Shown: piece after piece, positions 1 to 8,927 of the stretch
Layout: every line of letters starts with the position of its first letter
How positions within the stretch are numbered: the first letter of the stretch is position 1
NCBI RefSeq assembly: GCF_026340305.1
Contig: NZ_JAPEPI010000001.1
Coordinates: forward strand, 2,108,001 to 2,172,000
DNA length: 64,000 nt
From: Streptomyces sp. NBC_01381
GTDB taxonomy: Bacteria > Actinomycetota > Actinomycetes > Streptomycetales > Streptomycetaceae
Direction: 5' to 3'
Program-made: the position numbers and the translations under genes
The notes under the pieces: model-generated
What the model was told of the DNA's origin: nothing
What the model saw: only the letters and a program-made list of their open reading frames with translations
The model's database searches: none

Positions 1-1447
1 AGATCCGCGCCTGCTTGATGTTCGAGTCGCCGCGGCCGCGGTAGTCCTCGGAGCCGCCGGATATCAGCACCGAGTCGTCGGGCAGCGTCGAGGCCTGCGG
101 GTAGCGCGTGCCCTTCTCCAGCTCGGGCCCGTCGACGAACTTCGGGTTGTCGTCCAGGAGGTCGACGATGCGCGTCTTCTTGCTGGATTTCTTGGACTCG
201 CCGACACCGCCGCCGCCGACGACCATGTACTTCTGGTCCTGCGCGGGCGGCAGCTCCACCGTGTTGGAGGTCTCCAGGAGGTTCGGGTCGCTCATGCCCG
301 GAATCGTCTTCCAGCTGCCCTTGGTCTCCAGGTCCCAGGTGCCGGGCTTGCGGCCGACGTCGTCAGGGCCGTAGCCCGCGTTCGACCCCGAGTAGAAGAG
401 CCTGCCGCTCTCCAGCTGGAAGACCGCCGGGTAGGTGGGGAACTGGCGGACCTGCTTGGTGTACGTCCACTTCTTGGTCTTCGGGTCGTAGATCTCGTTC
501 TTGCCCGGGACCAGCTGGCCGATCTCGTCAAGGCCGGAGAGGCTGAGCACCTTGCCGTCCGAGAGCGTGGTCAGCGTGGGGTACCAGCGCGCCTCGTTCA
601 TCGGGTCGACCTTGATGTACTTCTCGGCGACCGGGTCGAACTCGAAGGAGTCCTTGATCCCCTGGAAGTCCTTCTTGTCCAGGGCGAGCTTCTGCGCGAT
701 GCCGTACGTGTTGCGGGTGGCGGCGCCGCTCAGGCCCTGCACGCGGTAGTTGTCCTGCGTGCCCGTCTCGTGCTTCGTGCCGCTCTTCTGCGCCTCGACG
801 TACACCCGGCCGAGGCCCGGCTCGTTGCGTATGAACGCGCCGGTCTGCTTGTCGAAGACCTTCTTCGCGCGCTCGACGACGACCGGGTCCTTGGAGACGA
901 ACGTCTTGCCGTTCTTCTTGCCGGTGAACTTCGTGCCCGGCGGCAGTGTGATCGGCTTGTCCGGGTCTTCGTTGTGCACCACCATCAGGCCGCCGGCCTT
1001 GGTGATGTCGCCCTTGAGCTTCTCGTAGCGCTGGGTGCCGCCGGCTATGAGGAGATTGCCGTTGGCCAGCTGGGTGTGGCCGGTGCAGAAGAGGTCGACG
1101 GGCGTCTTGATCTTCTTGATCGTGTTCTTGACCGGGTCCCACAGGCGCGTGTCGAACTTCTTGGCGTCGAAGTTCTTCTGGTTGTTGCCGGAGCCGGCGA
1201 CCAGGAGGATCTTGCCGGTGTGCAGGAGCGCCGCGTGGATGGTGTTCTGGCGGTACTCCTCGGGGAAGTTCACGACCTGCCAGTGGCCGTTGTCGGCCTT
1301 GTACTCCGGCTTGTTGATCTTGTAGTCGTGGTACTTCTCCGAACCCACGCGCCACAGCCACGGGCCGTTCATCCCGGCCAGCGCTATGACCACCGCCGCG
1401 CCTATCGCGATGCGGCGGGCGCGGCGGCGGCTGGAACGGTCTTTCAT
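1..1447 (-). CDS. glxA: GlxA radical-copper (galactose-oxidase-like) oxidase, C-terminus cut by window edge
   Basis: Mononuclear copper oxidase with a kelch-type propeller. It works with CslA to make and modify the glycan at hyphal tips. 482 residues are visible; known GlxA proteins are about 640, so the C-terminal copper ligands lie outside the window. An N-terminal membrane anchor follows a basic stretch (MKDRSSRRRARR, then hydrophobic to about residue 25). Cys121 in LFCTGHTQ and Trp288-Tyr289 in EARWYPTL are present. As I recall, these form the Cys-Tyr thioether cofactor and the stacking Trp of the S. lividans enzyme. The ATG overlaps the cslA stop in an ATGA, so the two genes are translationally coupled. 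Confidence 0.95.
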   Translation of the reverse strand, partial: MKDRSSRRRARRIAIGAAVVIALAGMNGPWLWRVGSEKYHDYKINKPEYKADNGHWQVVNFPEEYRQNTIHAALLHTGKILLVAGSGNNQKNFDAKKFDTRLWDPVKNTIKKIKTPVDLFCTGHTQLANGNLLIAGGTQRYEKLKGDITKAGGLMVVHNEDPDKPITLPPGTKFTGKKNGKTFVSKDPVVVERAKKVFDKQTGAFIRNEPGLGRVYVEAQKSGTKHETGTQDNYRVQGLSGAATRNTYGIAQKLALDKKDFQGIKDSFEFDPVAEKYIKVDPMNEARWYPTLTTLSDGKVLSLSGLDEIGQLVPGKNEIYDPKTKKWTYTKQVRQFPTYPAVFQLESGRLFYSGSNAGYGPDDVGRKPGTWDLETKGSWKTIPGMSDPNLLETSNTVELPPAQDQKYMVVGGGGVGESKKSSKKTRIVDLLDDNPKFVDGPELEKGTRYPQASTLPDDSVLISGGSEDYRGRGDSNIKQARI

Positions 1448-3438
1448 TTCTTACGTCCCCCAAGGGAAATCTGCATGGTCTGGTCGGTCGCCGCCCAGCT
1501 GGGCTTCTGCTGCGGCGCGTGCGGTGCCTGTGGCGTCTGTGGTGCCTGTACTGCCTGCGGCAGCTGTGCCGTGGTGTCGCGCTGCTGCGGCACCATCGGG
1601 TCCCCGCCGCCGGACGGTGGTCCCGAAGGTCCTGCCCCATGCCGCGACTTGCGCTTCTTCTTCTCCTGCCGCATGCCCCAGCGCCACGCGAAGATCGGCG
1701 CCGCCGTGATCAGCAGGGCGAACGTGGCCCAGATGATCATCGCCGGGTGGGCGTGGTCGTACACGAACGCGGCGGCCATCGAACCGCCGAAGACCAGGAT
1801 GAAGAACAGGTGGATGCGGAACGTGCCGAACAGCGTGTCCGGGCTGGCCGAATCGCCCTTGGGGGTCACCACGAACTTGCTCTTGCGGCGCAGCACGGTG
1901 TCCAGGAGCGAGCGCGCGTACACCGGCGCGGAGAGCGCGGACATGATCATGCCCGCGATACCGCCGGAGCCCTCGGGCTCGTGCGGCGAGACGTTGTGGC
2001 GACGGTTCCAGATGTAGAGGCCGATCTGCAGCGCCGACGCGTTGCCGTACAGCATCAGCCAGATCGTCGGGTCGATGTTCACGCCCGATGCGCCCATGCC
2101 CAGGAACAGCGCGCAACTGAGCGCGGCCAGGATCCAGTTCATGGCGGACATCGGGTAGAAGATGACCATCATCGTGTAGTTGAAGAGCCGCCCGGGCGGC
2201 AGCGAGAACGGCGCCTTCCAGAACTGCTTGAGGATGGTCTCGTACGTACCGCGCGACCACCGCAGCTGCTGCGTGAAGAAGTCCGTCCAGGCGTTGGGGC
2301 CCTCGCCGACCGCGAGCACGTCCGGGGTGTAGACCGACTTCCACTTCTTGCCGGTGTTCGGGTTCGTGGCCCGGTGGATCTCGAAGCCCGTCGCCATGTC
2401 CTCGGTGATCGAGTCGTACAGACCGCCGATCTGCTTCAGCGCCCTGATGCGTACGGCGTTGCTCGTACCGACGAACATCGGGGCGCCGTAGGCGTTGCCC
2501 GCACGCTGGATGAGGGCGTGGAAGAGGAACTGCTGGGACTCGGCGGCCTTCGTGATGAAGTTGTCGTAGTTGCCGTAGACCTGCGGGCCGATGACGAAGC
2601 CGACGTTCTCGTCGCGGAAGAAGCCGAGCATCCGCTCCAGGTAGTTCGGCATCGGGACGTGGTCGGTGTCGACCGACGCGAAGTAGTCGTAGTCGTCGCC
2701 GTGCGCGTCCAGCCAGGCGTTGTAGTTGCCGTGCTTGGTCTTGGCGCGGTGCGGGCCCTTCGCCAGGTTCCACTTCGCGACGCCCTTGCGGGAGAAGTGG
2801 TGCACGCCGAGCCGCAGGCAGACCTCCTTGACCGCGGGGTCGTCGCCCTCGTCGAGGAGCCAGACGTGCATCAGGCCGCGGTGGCGGATCTTGACCGCCG
2901 CCTCCAGCGTCTTCGTCACCATCTCGAGCGGCTCCTTGCCGGGCACGAACGAGGTGAGGAAGGCGACCCTGGTGCCGGTCTCCGGCACGACGGGTATCGG
3001 GTCGCGGGCGACGAGCGTGGCGTGCGCGTTCGAGAGCACGTTCATGCAGCGGAAGAACTCGATCAGGCCGATCGAGACGAGCATGACGACGTCGAGCACC
3101 GGCAGCCAGTCGTTGGCCACGTAGTCGCGCTCGGTCCAGTGCGTCGGCTGGAGCAGCCAGGCGAGCAGGACGAGCGAGAGCAGCGGCGCGGCGCCCAGCA
3201 TCAGGGCGGCCCGGATCCGGTGCGGCTCCTGCGAGAGCAGGGAGCGGTACTGCACCTTGTACGGCTTGTTCGGATCAGGCTGCGTGAGCGGCCCCGCCAG
3301 ACGGCTGTAGTGCTCGTAGTCGTATCTCGGCAGGGCCTTCTTGATACGCCGGAACCCGCCTGTCCGGTGCGATGGCACCCGCAGCTGGGTCGTCTGTGAC
3401 GGGTCGTCCGGCCGCGCGCCCGTCGGCGTCGACGTCAT
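1444..3438 (-). CDS. cslA: CslA, cellulose-synthase-like GT2 glycosyltransferase
   Basis: Processive family-2 glycosyltransferase in the membrane that makes a beta-glucan-like polymer at growing tips. The 664-residue protein has two transmembrane segments near residues 75-125. The cytosolic GT domain shows SVDTDHVP (DxD), TEDMATG, and the QxxRW motif as QQLRWSRGTYE. Four or more membrane helices follow, then a Pro/Gln-rich tail (QAPQTPQAPHAPQQ). It is first in an operon with glxA, overlapping it by 4 bp. The ATG at 3438 was kept because the sequence before the GT domain (PTGARPDDPSQTTQLR) is a normal cytosolic tail. Confidence 0.95.
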   Translation of the reverse strand: MTSTPTGARPDDPSQTTQLRVPSHRTGGFRRIKKALPRYDYEHYSRLAGPLTQPDPNKPYKVQYRSLLSQEPHRIRAALMLGAAPLLSLVLLAWLLQPTHWTERDYVANDWLPVLDVVMLVSIGLIEFFRCMNVLSNAHATLVARDPIPVVPETGTRVAFLTSFVPGKEPLEMVTKTLEAAVKIRHRGLMHVWLLDEGDDPAVKEVCLRLGVHHFSRKGVAKWNLAKGPHRAKTKHGNYNAWLDAHGDDYDYFASVDTDHVPMPNYLERMLGFFRDENVGFVIGPQVYGNYDNFITKAAESQQFLFHALIQRAGNAYGAPMFVGTSNAVRIRALKQIGGLYDSITEDMATGFEIHRATNPNTGKKWKSVYTPDVLAVGEGPNAWTDFFTQQLRWSRGTYETILKQFWKAPFSLPPGRLFNYTMMVIFYPMSAMNWILAALSCALFLGMGASGVNIDPTIWLMLYGNASALQIGLYIWNRRHNVSPHEPEGSGGIAGMIMSALSAPVYARSLLDTVLRRKSKFVVTPKGDSASPDTLFGTFRIHLFFILVFGGSMAAAFVYDHAHPAMIIWATFALLITAAPIFAWRWGMRQEKKKRKSRHGAGPSGPPSGGGDPMVPQQRDTTAQLPQAVQAPQTPQAPHAPQQKPSWAATDQTMQISLGGRKK

Positions 3439-3535
3439 GAGTCATCCCCCCGCACGCGGTCGCCCGCGTGTTCGTTGGTCCTTCCGCCCGGTCTGGTCCC
3501 CCTCGACCTTCACGGGCGCATCAGTGGCAGGCCAC

Positions 3536-3590
3536 CGTCCCCTTAGACGGGGACGACAACCTTCCGGTTGCATGATGCCCCCCTAGGCAT
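3536..3590 (-). promoter_or_regulatory. Three consecutive hairpins in the cslA-glxA upstream leader
   Basis: Three adjacent inverted repeats lie 98-152 bp before the cslA start. They are CGTCCCC/GGGGACG at 3536-3555 with a 6-nt loop, CAACC/GGTTG at 3557-3570 around TTCC, and ATGCC/GGCAT at 3575-3590. The rest of 3439-3741 holds no gene and presumably carries the cslA promoter. The hairpins could be a structured 5' UTR, an operator array, or a terminator remnant. No known riboswitch class was recognised. Confidence 0.45.
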
Positions 3591-3741
3591 CCATTAACGA
3601 ACGGGACCCCCGTCCCCGTGGCTCATCCCGGTAGGTGGTGAGGCCCCCCAACTGCCCCGTACCGCCTGCCTCATGAGAGCCAGTGGCTCCAGCACAAGGT
3701 TCTACGCCCCTAGCCATGATCGCAAGAGCGAAACAAGGTGT

Positions 3742-4473
3742 TTACCGGTCATACGAGCGATTTGGGGAAACCTCTGAGGCGGGAGAGCTCAATCGCGTTC
3801 GAATATTACCGAAGTGTTCCCGTATTGCCCGCTCGGCTCGGACCGCGTCCCCGGAACGGACCGCGTCGAGGATGTCGCGGTGCTGGCGGCAGGTGACCTT
3901 GGGATCGTGCGGCACGTCCACCAGGTCGGTGCGCACCCGATGGAAGGCGTCCCAGAACGCCTCCAGGACCTCGCCGAGCAGCGGATTGCGCAGACACCGG
4001 TAAAGAGTGGCGTGAAATGCGCGGTCGGTATCGGCGTGGACGGTGGCGTCCCGGCTGTTCCGCGTGCCCTGCGCCGTCGCCTCGGCCTCCATTTGATCCA
4101 CGAGGGCGTCCAGTTCGGCCAGGTCGGCGGCCGGGATGGCGCCCGCGAGGCGCGCGATGAGCCCGGTCTCCACGGCCTCCCTCAGCTCCAGGAGCTGGAG
4201 CAGGCTGTCCTCGCCCCGATAGTGACCGGCCACCGTGCGGAAGGCGAGGCCCTCGATCATGGGCGCCATCGACATGGGTCCGACATAGGTGCCGAAACCA
4301 TGACGGATCTCCACGATCCCCATCGCCTGGAGGGCCTTGAGCGCCTCCCGTACGGAGTTCCGACTGACGCCGAGGCGCTCCATCAGCTCCGGTTCGGTGG
4401 GCAGGGAGGCGCCGGAGGGCAGCCGCTGGTCGATGATGAGCTTCTTGATCCGCTCCTGGATGTCGCGCGCCAT
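3742..4473 (-). CDS. GntR/FadR-family transcriptional regulator (FCD domain)
   Basis: DNA-binding regulator of about 243 residues. The N-terminal winged helix (MARDIQERIKKLI... PTEPELMERLGVSRNSVREALKALQAMGIVEIRHGFGTYV) is typical GntR. An all-helical FCD ligand domain follows, with LELREAVETGLIARLA, DRAFHATLY and a C-terminal HRDILDAVRSGD carrying likely metal-binding His/Asp residues. The ATG at 4473 was chosen because the family profile begins there; an upstream in-frame start adds 14 unlikely residues. The ligand is unknown; many FadR-type FCD proteins sense organic acids. Confidence 0.85.
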   Translation of the reverse strand: MARDIQERIKKLIIDQRLPSGASLPTEPELMERLGVSRNSVREALKALQAMGIVEIRHGFGTYVGPMSMAPMIEGLAFRTVAGHYRGEDSLLQLLELREAVETGLIARLAGAIPAADLAELDALVDQMEAEATAQGTRNSRDATVHADTDRAFHATLYRCLRNPLLGEVLEAFWDAFHRVRTDLVDVPHDPKVTCRQHRDILDAVRSGDAVRAERAIREHFGNIRTRLSSPASEVSPNRSYDR

Positions 4474-4494
4474 GGCGCAACGGTAGCGGCACCC

Positions 4495-4510
4495 GTGCCA
4501 GTGGTGGCAT
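4495..4510. promoter_or_regulatory. Palindrome upstream of the GntR gene, candidate operator
   Basis: TGCCA-GTGG-TGGCA is an inverted repeat with 5-bp arms centred about 30 bp before the GntR start codon. That position suits autorepression. Inferred from position and symmetry only. Confidence 0.4.
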
Positions 4511-4514
4511 GACA

Positions 4515-4542
4515 AAAGCCCCCCGCGTGAACGGAGGGCTTT
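4515..4542 (-). terminator. Terminator hairpin after tRNA-Lys copy 1
   Basis: Imperfect G+C-rich hairpin (AAAGCCC...GGGCTTT arms) directly 3' of the tRNA-Lys. Copies 2 and 3 of this tRNA have a matching hairpin at the same place. Confidence 0.7.
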
Positions 4543-4551
4543 CGCAGTCTG

Positions 4552-4625
4552 TGCGCCGCCAGGGACTCGAACCCCGGACCCGCTGATTAAGAGTCAGCTG
4601 CTCTAACCAACTGAGCTAGCGGCGC
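4552..4625 (-). tRNA. tRNA-Lys (anticodon CTT), copy 1 of 3
   Basis: Full cloverleaf on the minus strand. The acceptor GCGCCGC pairs with GCGGCGC, the D-arm includes TAGCTCAGTTGGTTAGAGCA, the anticodon loop is CT-CTT-AA, and the T-loop is GGTTCGAGTCC. CCA is not encoded. The tRNA body matches the copies at 18370 and 32362. Confidence 0.95.
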
Positions 4626-4880
4626 GTGCTGACCTGGAGAACTCTACCGGATGCCGACGGGTGCTCCGGACCATCCGGGAGCTTGCGGGTGCTCGGGGTG
4701 GCATTGGGCTGAGCTTCGAGCGCGCTTTGCTCGGGGCCGGTCCGGGGACGGTGGGGGGAGTGAATGCGGGGTGGATCCACCTTTCGGACCGTCAACATGC
4801 GATATCGCCGGACAGTTGAGAAACTGACGATCGTGCAGATGCGACGCGGACATTCTTATCCGGAGTGTGAGGGGAATCGC

Positions 4881-6206
4881 ATGGACGGTGCTCCGGTATT
4901 CGAGGAATTCGAGCCCGAGAGCGACTGTGACTGCCCCGGATGCATTCACCGGCGAAGGGACCTGGCCCGCGGACTTCCCGTACGTCTTGGTGGCCACCCC
5001 GCGGCGCATGGGGCTCGCCGGGCCCTCGTGCTCGCCACGGCGGCGGGCACGGTGCTCGGCGGCGGACAGGCGCTGCCGGCGGTGGCGGCGCCGGGGGTGC
5101 CGGGGACACCGGCCGGTCCCGTCGTCCCCGGGGACGACGGTCCTGGCCCGCAGGGCGGCACGAGCGCGCTGCACGGAGCGCCGGGCGCACTGGGCGCTCC
5201 GGGCCCGGCGGTCGGCTCCGCGGTACGGGCGACGACGCGGGCCGAGATCCTGCAGCGGGCCAGGCAGTGGGTCGCCGCGAAGGTGCCGTACAGCATGGAC
5301 GCCTTCTGGTCCGACGGATACCGGCAGGACTGCTCGGGCTTTGTCTCGATGGCCTGGGATCTCGGCGGCAATGAATGGACGGGAAGCCTCGCGGCGTACG
5401 CGGTCCGTATTACGAAGGCCCAGCTGAAGCCCGGGGACATTCTTCTCTTCCACAATCCGGCGAACCCCGAGAAGGGTTCGCACGTGACGATTTTCGGCGG
5501 CTGGACGGATGCGTCGCACACCCGATACACGGCGTACGAACAGGCCCGTCCGTACGCCCGGAAGCAGACGACTCCCTATGCCTATTGGAGCAATGCGGGC
5601 CGCTATCTGGCCTACCGCTACAAGGGCGTGACGGACGGCACTCCGGGCGGCTCGGGCCCGAGCACGGGAATGCGCTACCCGGGAGCGGGGTCGTTCGGCC
5701 CCGGTGCGGACAACAAGTACGTCACGCGGCTCGGCAAGGCGCTGGTCGGCCGGGGCGGCGGCCGCTTCTACCGCACGGGGCCCGGGCCGCGCTGGGGCGA
5801 CGCGGACCGCAGGGCCACGCAGGCGTTCCAGCGGGCGCAGGGCTGGAGCGGCGCGGACGCGGACGGCCTGCCGGGGCCGACGACGTGGTCGTACCTGATG
5901 AAGGGCAAGGGGCGCGACATCCCCGCGGCGGGGGCGGGGGCGGGGGCCGGTGGCGCCCACGGCAAGGTCCCCGCGTACCCCGGCAGGGGAGTGTTCCGCC
6001 CCGGACAGTCGAGCCCGTCCATCGAGAAGCTCGGCAGACAACTGGTGAAGAAGGGCTTCGGCAAGCACTACGCCAAGGGCCCGAGCCCGCGCTGGAGCGA
6101 GAGCGACCGCCGCAACGTCGAGGCGTTCCAGCGCGCCCAGGGCTGGCGGGGCGTCGCGGCGGACGGCTATCCGGGGCCCGAGACGTGGCGGCGGCTGTTC
6201 TCGTGA
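4881..6206 (+). CDS. Secreted NlpC/P60-type peptidoglycan hydrolase with two peptidoglycan-binding domains
   Basis: Probable exported cell-wall hydrolase of 441 residues. A Cys-rich leader (ESDCDCPGCIHRR) precedes a hydrophobic segment near residues 48-70 that acts as signal or anchor. The catalytic domain has Cys151 in RQDCSGFVSMAW and a His in GSHVTIFGGW. Two similar peptidoglycan-binding repeats follow, at about 275-350 (AFQRAQGWSGADADGLPGPTTW) and 365-441 (AFQRAQGWRGVAADGYPGPETW), joined by a Gly/Ala linker. The start at 4881 has a strong GAGGGGAA ribosome site; upstream in-frame ATGs lack one. It probably trims peptidoglycan in growth or sporulation. Confidence 0.85.
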   Translation: MDGAPVFEEFEPESDCDCPGCIHRRRDLARGLPVRLGGHPAAHGARRALVLATAAGTVLGGGQALPAVAAPGVPGTPAGPVVPGDDGPGPQGGTSALHGAPGALGAPGPAVGSAVRATTRAEILQRARQWVAAKVPYSMDAFWSDGYRQDCSGFVSMAWDLGGNEWTGSLAAYAVRITKAQLKPGDILLFHNPANPEKGSHVTIFGGWTDASHTRYTAYEQARPYARKQTTPYAYWSNAGRYLAYRYKGVTDGTPGGSGPSTGMRYPGAGSFGPGADNKYVTRLGKALVGRGGGRFYRTGPGPRWGDADRRATQAFQRAQGWSGADADGLPGPTTWSYLMKGKGRDIPAAGAGAGAGGAHGKVPAYPGRGVFRPGQSSPSIEKLGRQLVKKGFGKHYAKGPSPRWSESDRRNVEAFQRAQGWRGVAADGYPGPETWRRLFS

Positions 6207-6288
6207 GCCCCCGGCCACGGGTCGGACCGGGGCACGAAGGTGACTCGGTTACGTATGAGATCGAGGTACGAATGAAGTGGAGGCAAGG

Positions 6289-7458
6289 ATGAGTGCGACG
6301 GCGGCATCAGAGCCACAGACCCCGCAGCCATCCCACCCCGACGGGCAGCCGGACCCCGCCGCCCGCTCGCAGCGGCTCATCCACAGCGAGGCCACCACCG
6401 AGATCCCCCTGCACCTGCTCTTCCGGGACGACCCGGGCGATCCCGGGGTCCCGCTGACGCCCGCGGTCGTGCGGCGGCGGCAGGGCACGGGCGAGCAGCC
6501 GCGCACCACTGCGCGGCGGCCCGCGCCGCGGCCCGCGGCGGCGCGTCCCGTGCCCGCCGTCGACCCCGCCATCGCCGAGCGGCACGCGCGGGTGCTGCCC
6601 GGCGGGGTCGGCGTGCTCGGCGGGGCCGCGGGTGCCGCCGGGTGTGCGGCCGCGCTGTGCTGGGCCGGGGTGCTGCCCGAGCCGTTGGCGGGGGCGGCGG
6701 GGCTGCCGGCGGCCGCGGAGTACAGCGGGATCGGCCTCGCGCAGTGGGCATCGCTCGCGGGGTCCGGGGCGCTCGCCCTCTTCGGGTTCGGGGGCCTGGC
6801 CAGGGGCCGGGTCGGCAAGGCGTGGGTGCTCACGCTCTTCGGGCGCTACCGGGGCAGTGTCCGCCGCACCGGTCTGATGTGGGTGAACCCGCTCCTGCTG
6901 CGCCGCCGTGTCGACGTACGCCTGAGGCACTGGCGCAGTGAACCGATGCCCGCCGTGGACCGGGGCGGGGTCGGGCTGCGGGTCGTCGTGCTCGTCGTGT
7001 GGCGGGTCAAGGACGCGGCGCGGGCGACCCTCGGCGTCGCCGACCACCAGGAGTATCTGCGCGAGTGCGTCGAGGCGGCGACGGCCCGTGTGCTCTCCAG
7101 GCTGCCCGCCGACGCCTTCCACGACGACACCCCGACCCTGCGCGACGCGGACGCCGTCGGCGACGCGCTGACCCGGATGCTCGCCGCGGAGGCCGAGCCG
7201 GTCGGCATCGAGATCTTCTCGGCCCAGCCGACCCGGATCGAGTACGCCCCCGAGGTCGCGGAGACCATGCACCGCCGCCGGGTCGAAGCCCTGGATGCCC
7301 GGCACCGCGACACCGTGCTCACCTCGGTGGTGGACTCCGTCGAGGACACGGTGACCCGGCTGACCACCCGGGGCCTGGTCGAGCTCGACGACTACGAGCG
7401 CAAGGCCTTGGTCAAGGACCTGACGGTGGCGTTCTATACGGGGCATGGAGACCGCTGA
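6289..7458 (+). CDS. SPFH/Band 7 domain membrane protein
   Basis: Stomatin/flotillin-like protein of 389 residues, probably a membrane scaffold. It has a long disordered N-terminus, two hydrophobic segments near residues 105-165, then a Band 7 core (VGLRVVVLVVWRVKDAARATLGVADHQEYLRECVEAA) with the usual regulatory C-terminal helix. The ATG at 6289 follows GGAGG by 5 bp; an upstream GTG at 6277 has no ribosome site. It overlaps the kinase gene by 14 bp, so the two are probably co-expressed. The partner complex is unknown. Confidence 0.8.
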   Translation: MSATAASEPQTPQPSHPDGQPDPAARSQRLIHSEATTEIPLHLLFRDDPGDPGVPLTPAVVRRRQGTGEQPRTTARRPAPRPAAARPVPAVDPAIAERHARVLPGGVGVLGGAAGAAGCAAALCWAGVLPEPLAGAAGLPAAAEYSGIGLAQWASLAGSGALALFGFGGLARGRVGKAWVLTLFGRYRGSVRRTGLMWVNPLLLRRRVDVRLRHWRSEPMPAVDRGGVGLRVVVLVVWRVKDAARATLGVADHQEYLRECVEAATARVLSRLPADAFHDDTPTLRDADAVGDALTRMLAAEAEPVGIEIFSAQPTRIEYAPEVAETMHRRRVEALDARHRDTVLTSVVDSVEDTVTRLTTRGLVELDDYERKALVKDLTVAFYTGHGDR

Positions 7459-8110
7459 CCCCGCCACGCCCGAACTGACCGCCCTCGCCAAGGACGCCTG
7501 GCGGCTGACCGCGGGCCGGCCCCGCACCCTCCTGGGGATCGCGGGGCCGCCCGGCGCCGGCAAGTCGACGCTGGCGCGTGCCCTTGTGGCGGCGATCGGT
7601 GAGGGTGCCGCGTATCTGCCGCTCGACGGATTCCACCTGTCGAACGCCCAGTTGGAGCGCCTCTCCCTCACCTCCCGCAAGGGTTCGGAGCCGAGCTTCG
7701 ACGTGCGGGGATACGTCGCGCTGCTCGGCCGGGTCCTCGACGACACCGGCGCGGACATCTACGTACCCGATTACGACCGCACCCTCCACGAGCCGGTGGC
7801 CGCCCGGCATCGCATCCCGCCTGCCGCCCGGCTCGTCGTCACCGAGGGGAACTATCTCGCCTGCGATCTGCCCGGCTGGCGTACGGCCCGGGAGCTCATG
7901 GGGGAGTGCTGGTATGTGCAGACGCCGGGAGAGGTGCGTCAACCAAGGCTCCTTGAGCGGCAGTTGGCGGGTGGGCGGACGTCCGACGAGGCCCGTGCGT
8001 GGGTGGCGACGAACGACGACCCGAACGGCGACCTGGTCGAGAGGTCGCGCCACCGCTGCGACCGAACCCTCTCCACACTTGGTATGGACATGTTCAACTA
8101 CCGGCCATAA
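7445..8110 (+). CDS. Uridine-kinase-like P-loop nucleoside/nucleotide kinase
   Basis: Small P-loop phosphotransferase of 221 residues. The Walker A motif is GPPGAGKST near residue 34, followed by YLPLDGFHLSNAQLERL. This acidic 'DGFH' region is typical of the phosphoribulokinase, uridine kinase and pantothenate kinase group. YVPDYDRTLHEPVAARHRI and VVTEGNYLACDLPGW also match the group. The acceptor cannot be told from sequence. It overlaps the SPFH gene and ends about 90 bp before the LPMO start. Confidence 0.75.
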   Translation: METADPATPELTALAKDAWRLTAGRPRTLLGIAGPPGAGKSTLARALVAAIGEGAAYLPLDGFHLSNAQLERLSLTSRKGSEPSFDVRGYVALLGRVLDDTGADIYVPDYDRTLHEPVAARHRIPPAARLVVTEGNYLACDLPGWRTARELMGECWYVQTPGEVRQPRLLERQLAGGRTSDEARAWVATNDDPNGDLVERSRHRCDRTLSTLGMDMFNYRP

Positions 8111-8116
8111 TCTGGA

Positions 8117-8132
8117 CTTGGTCTAGACCGCA
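8117..8132. promoter_or_regulatory. DasR-responsive element (dre) before the LPMO gene
   Basis: Contains the 10-bp palindrome GGTCTAGACC, the core of the DasR operator (consensus about ACTGGTCTAGACCACT). It lies about 70 bp before the LPMO start codon. DasR is the GntR regulator that represses chitin and GlcNAc genes until aminosugar phosphates are present. Control here is inferred from the motif. Confidence 0.8.
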
Positions 8133-8198
8133 GAACTCGCCCCGCAGCGCGCGCACAGCTCACGGAACTCCCCCCACGTTTCCCCCTGGAGCGGCAGC

Positions 8199-8801
8199 AT
8201 GCGAAACAAGAAGACGTACGCGGCCCTGCTCGGCGTCACCACGGTCGGGGCCCTCGCGCTCTCGTCCGGCGGCGCGAGCAGCCACGGCTACACGGACCTG
8301 CCGGCCAGCCGCCAGATCAACTGTGCCAACGGCACGGTGAGCGGCTGCGGTTCCATCCAGTACGAACCCCAGAGCGTCGAGGGCCCCAAGGGCTTCCCGG
8401 CGGCGGGTCCCGCCGACGGCAAGATCTGCTCGGCGGGCATCGGCGGCTTCGACTCGCTCAACCAGCCGACCGCGCCGGGCGGCGGCGCCTGGCCCGCGAC
8501 CAGTGTCAGCGGCGGGCAGAGCTACACCTTCCGCTGGCAGTTCACGGCACGGCACAGCACCACGGACTTCAAGTACTACATCACCAAGCAGGGTTGGGAC
8601 GAGAGCAAGCCGCTGACCCGGGCGGCGCTCGACACCACGCCGTTCCTCGACGTCCCCTACGGCGGACAGCAGCCGCCCGCCACGCTCTCGCACGCCGGGA
8701 CGATCCCCGGCGGCAGGAGCGGGCACCACGTGATCGTCGCGGTGTGGACGGTCCACGACACGTCGAACGCCTTCTATGCCTGCTCGGACGTCAAGTTCTG
8801 A
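8199..8801 (+). CDS. AA10 lytic polysaccharide monooxygenase (chitin-binding protein)
   Basis: Secreted copper enzyme that cleaves crystalline chitin (or cellulose) oxidatively. It has 200 residues with a signal peptide ending at ...GGASS. The mature N-terminus is His29 (HGYTDLPASRQINC), the first ligand of the copper histidine brace. The second ligand is probably His119 in FTARHSTTDFKYYITKQGW. The length matches single-domain AA10 proteins, and no extra binding module is present. The dre site and the DasR-type genes elsewhere in the window point to chitin as substrate. Confidence 0.92.
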   Translation: MRNKKTYAALLGVTTVGALALSSGGASSHGYTDLPASRQINCANGTVSGCGSIQYEPQSVEGPKGFPAAGPADGKICSAGIGGFDSLNQPTAPGGGAWPATSVSGGQSYTFRWQFTARHSTTDFKYYITKQGWDESKPLTRAALDTTPFLDVPYGGQQPPATLSHAGTIPGGRSGHHVIVAVWTVHDTSNAFYACSDVKF

Positions 8802-8843
8802 GCTTGGCTTGAGGACCTGCGGCTCTCCCCACGGGTAGGTTCT

Positions 8844-8876
8844 GCGCACGCCGTCCATGACCGGGACGGCGTGCGC
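8844..8876 (+). terminator. Strong hairpin after the LPMO gene
   Basis: Perfect 13-bp stem (GCGCACGCCGTCC with its complement) and a 7-nt loop, about 40 bp after the LPMO stop. It has no U-tract, as is common for Streptomyces terminators. A second imperfect palindrome (GCACCAG.AGCTGGTGC) follows at 8882-8898. Confidence 0.75.
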
Positions 8877-8927
8877 GGAACAGCACCAGCAGCTGGTGCG
8901 ACTTGCATCAACTATCGGGGGATAGCC

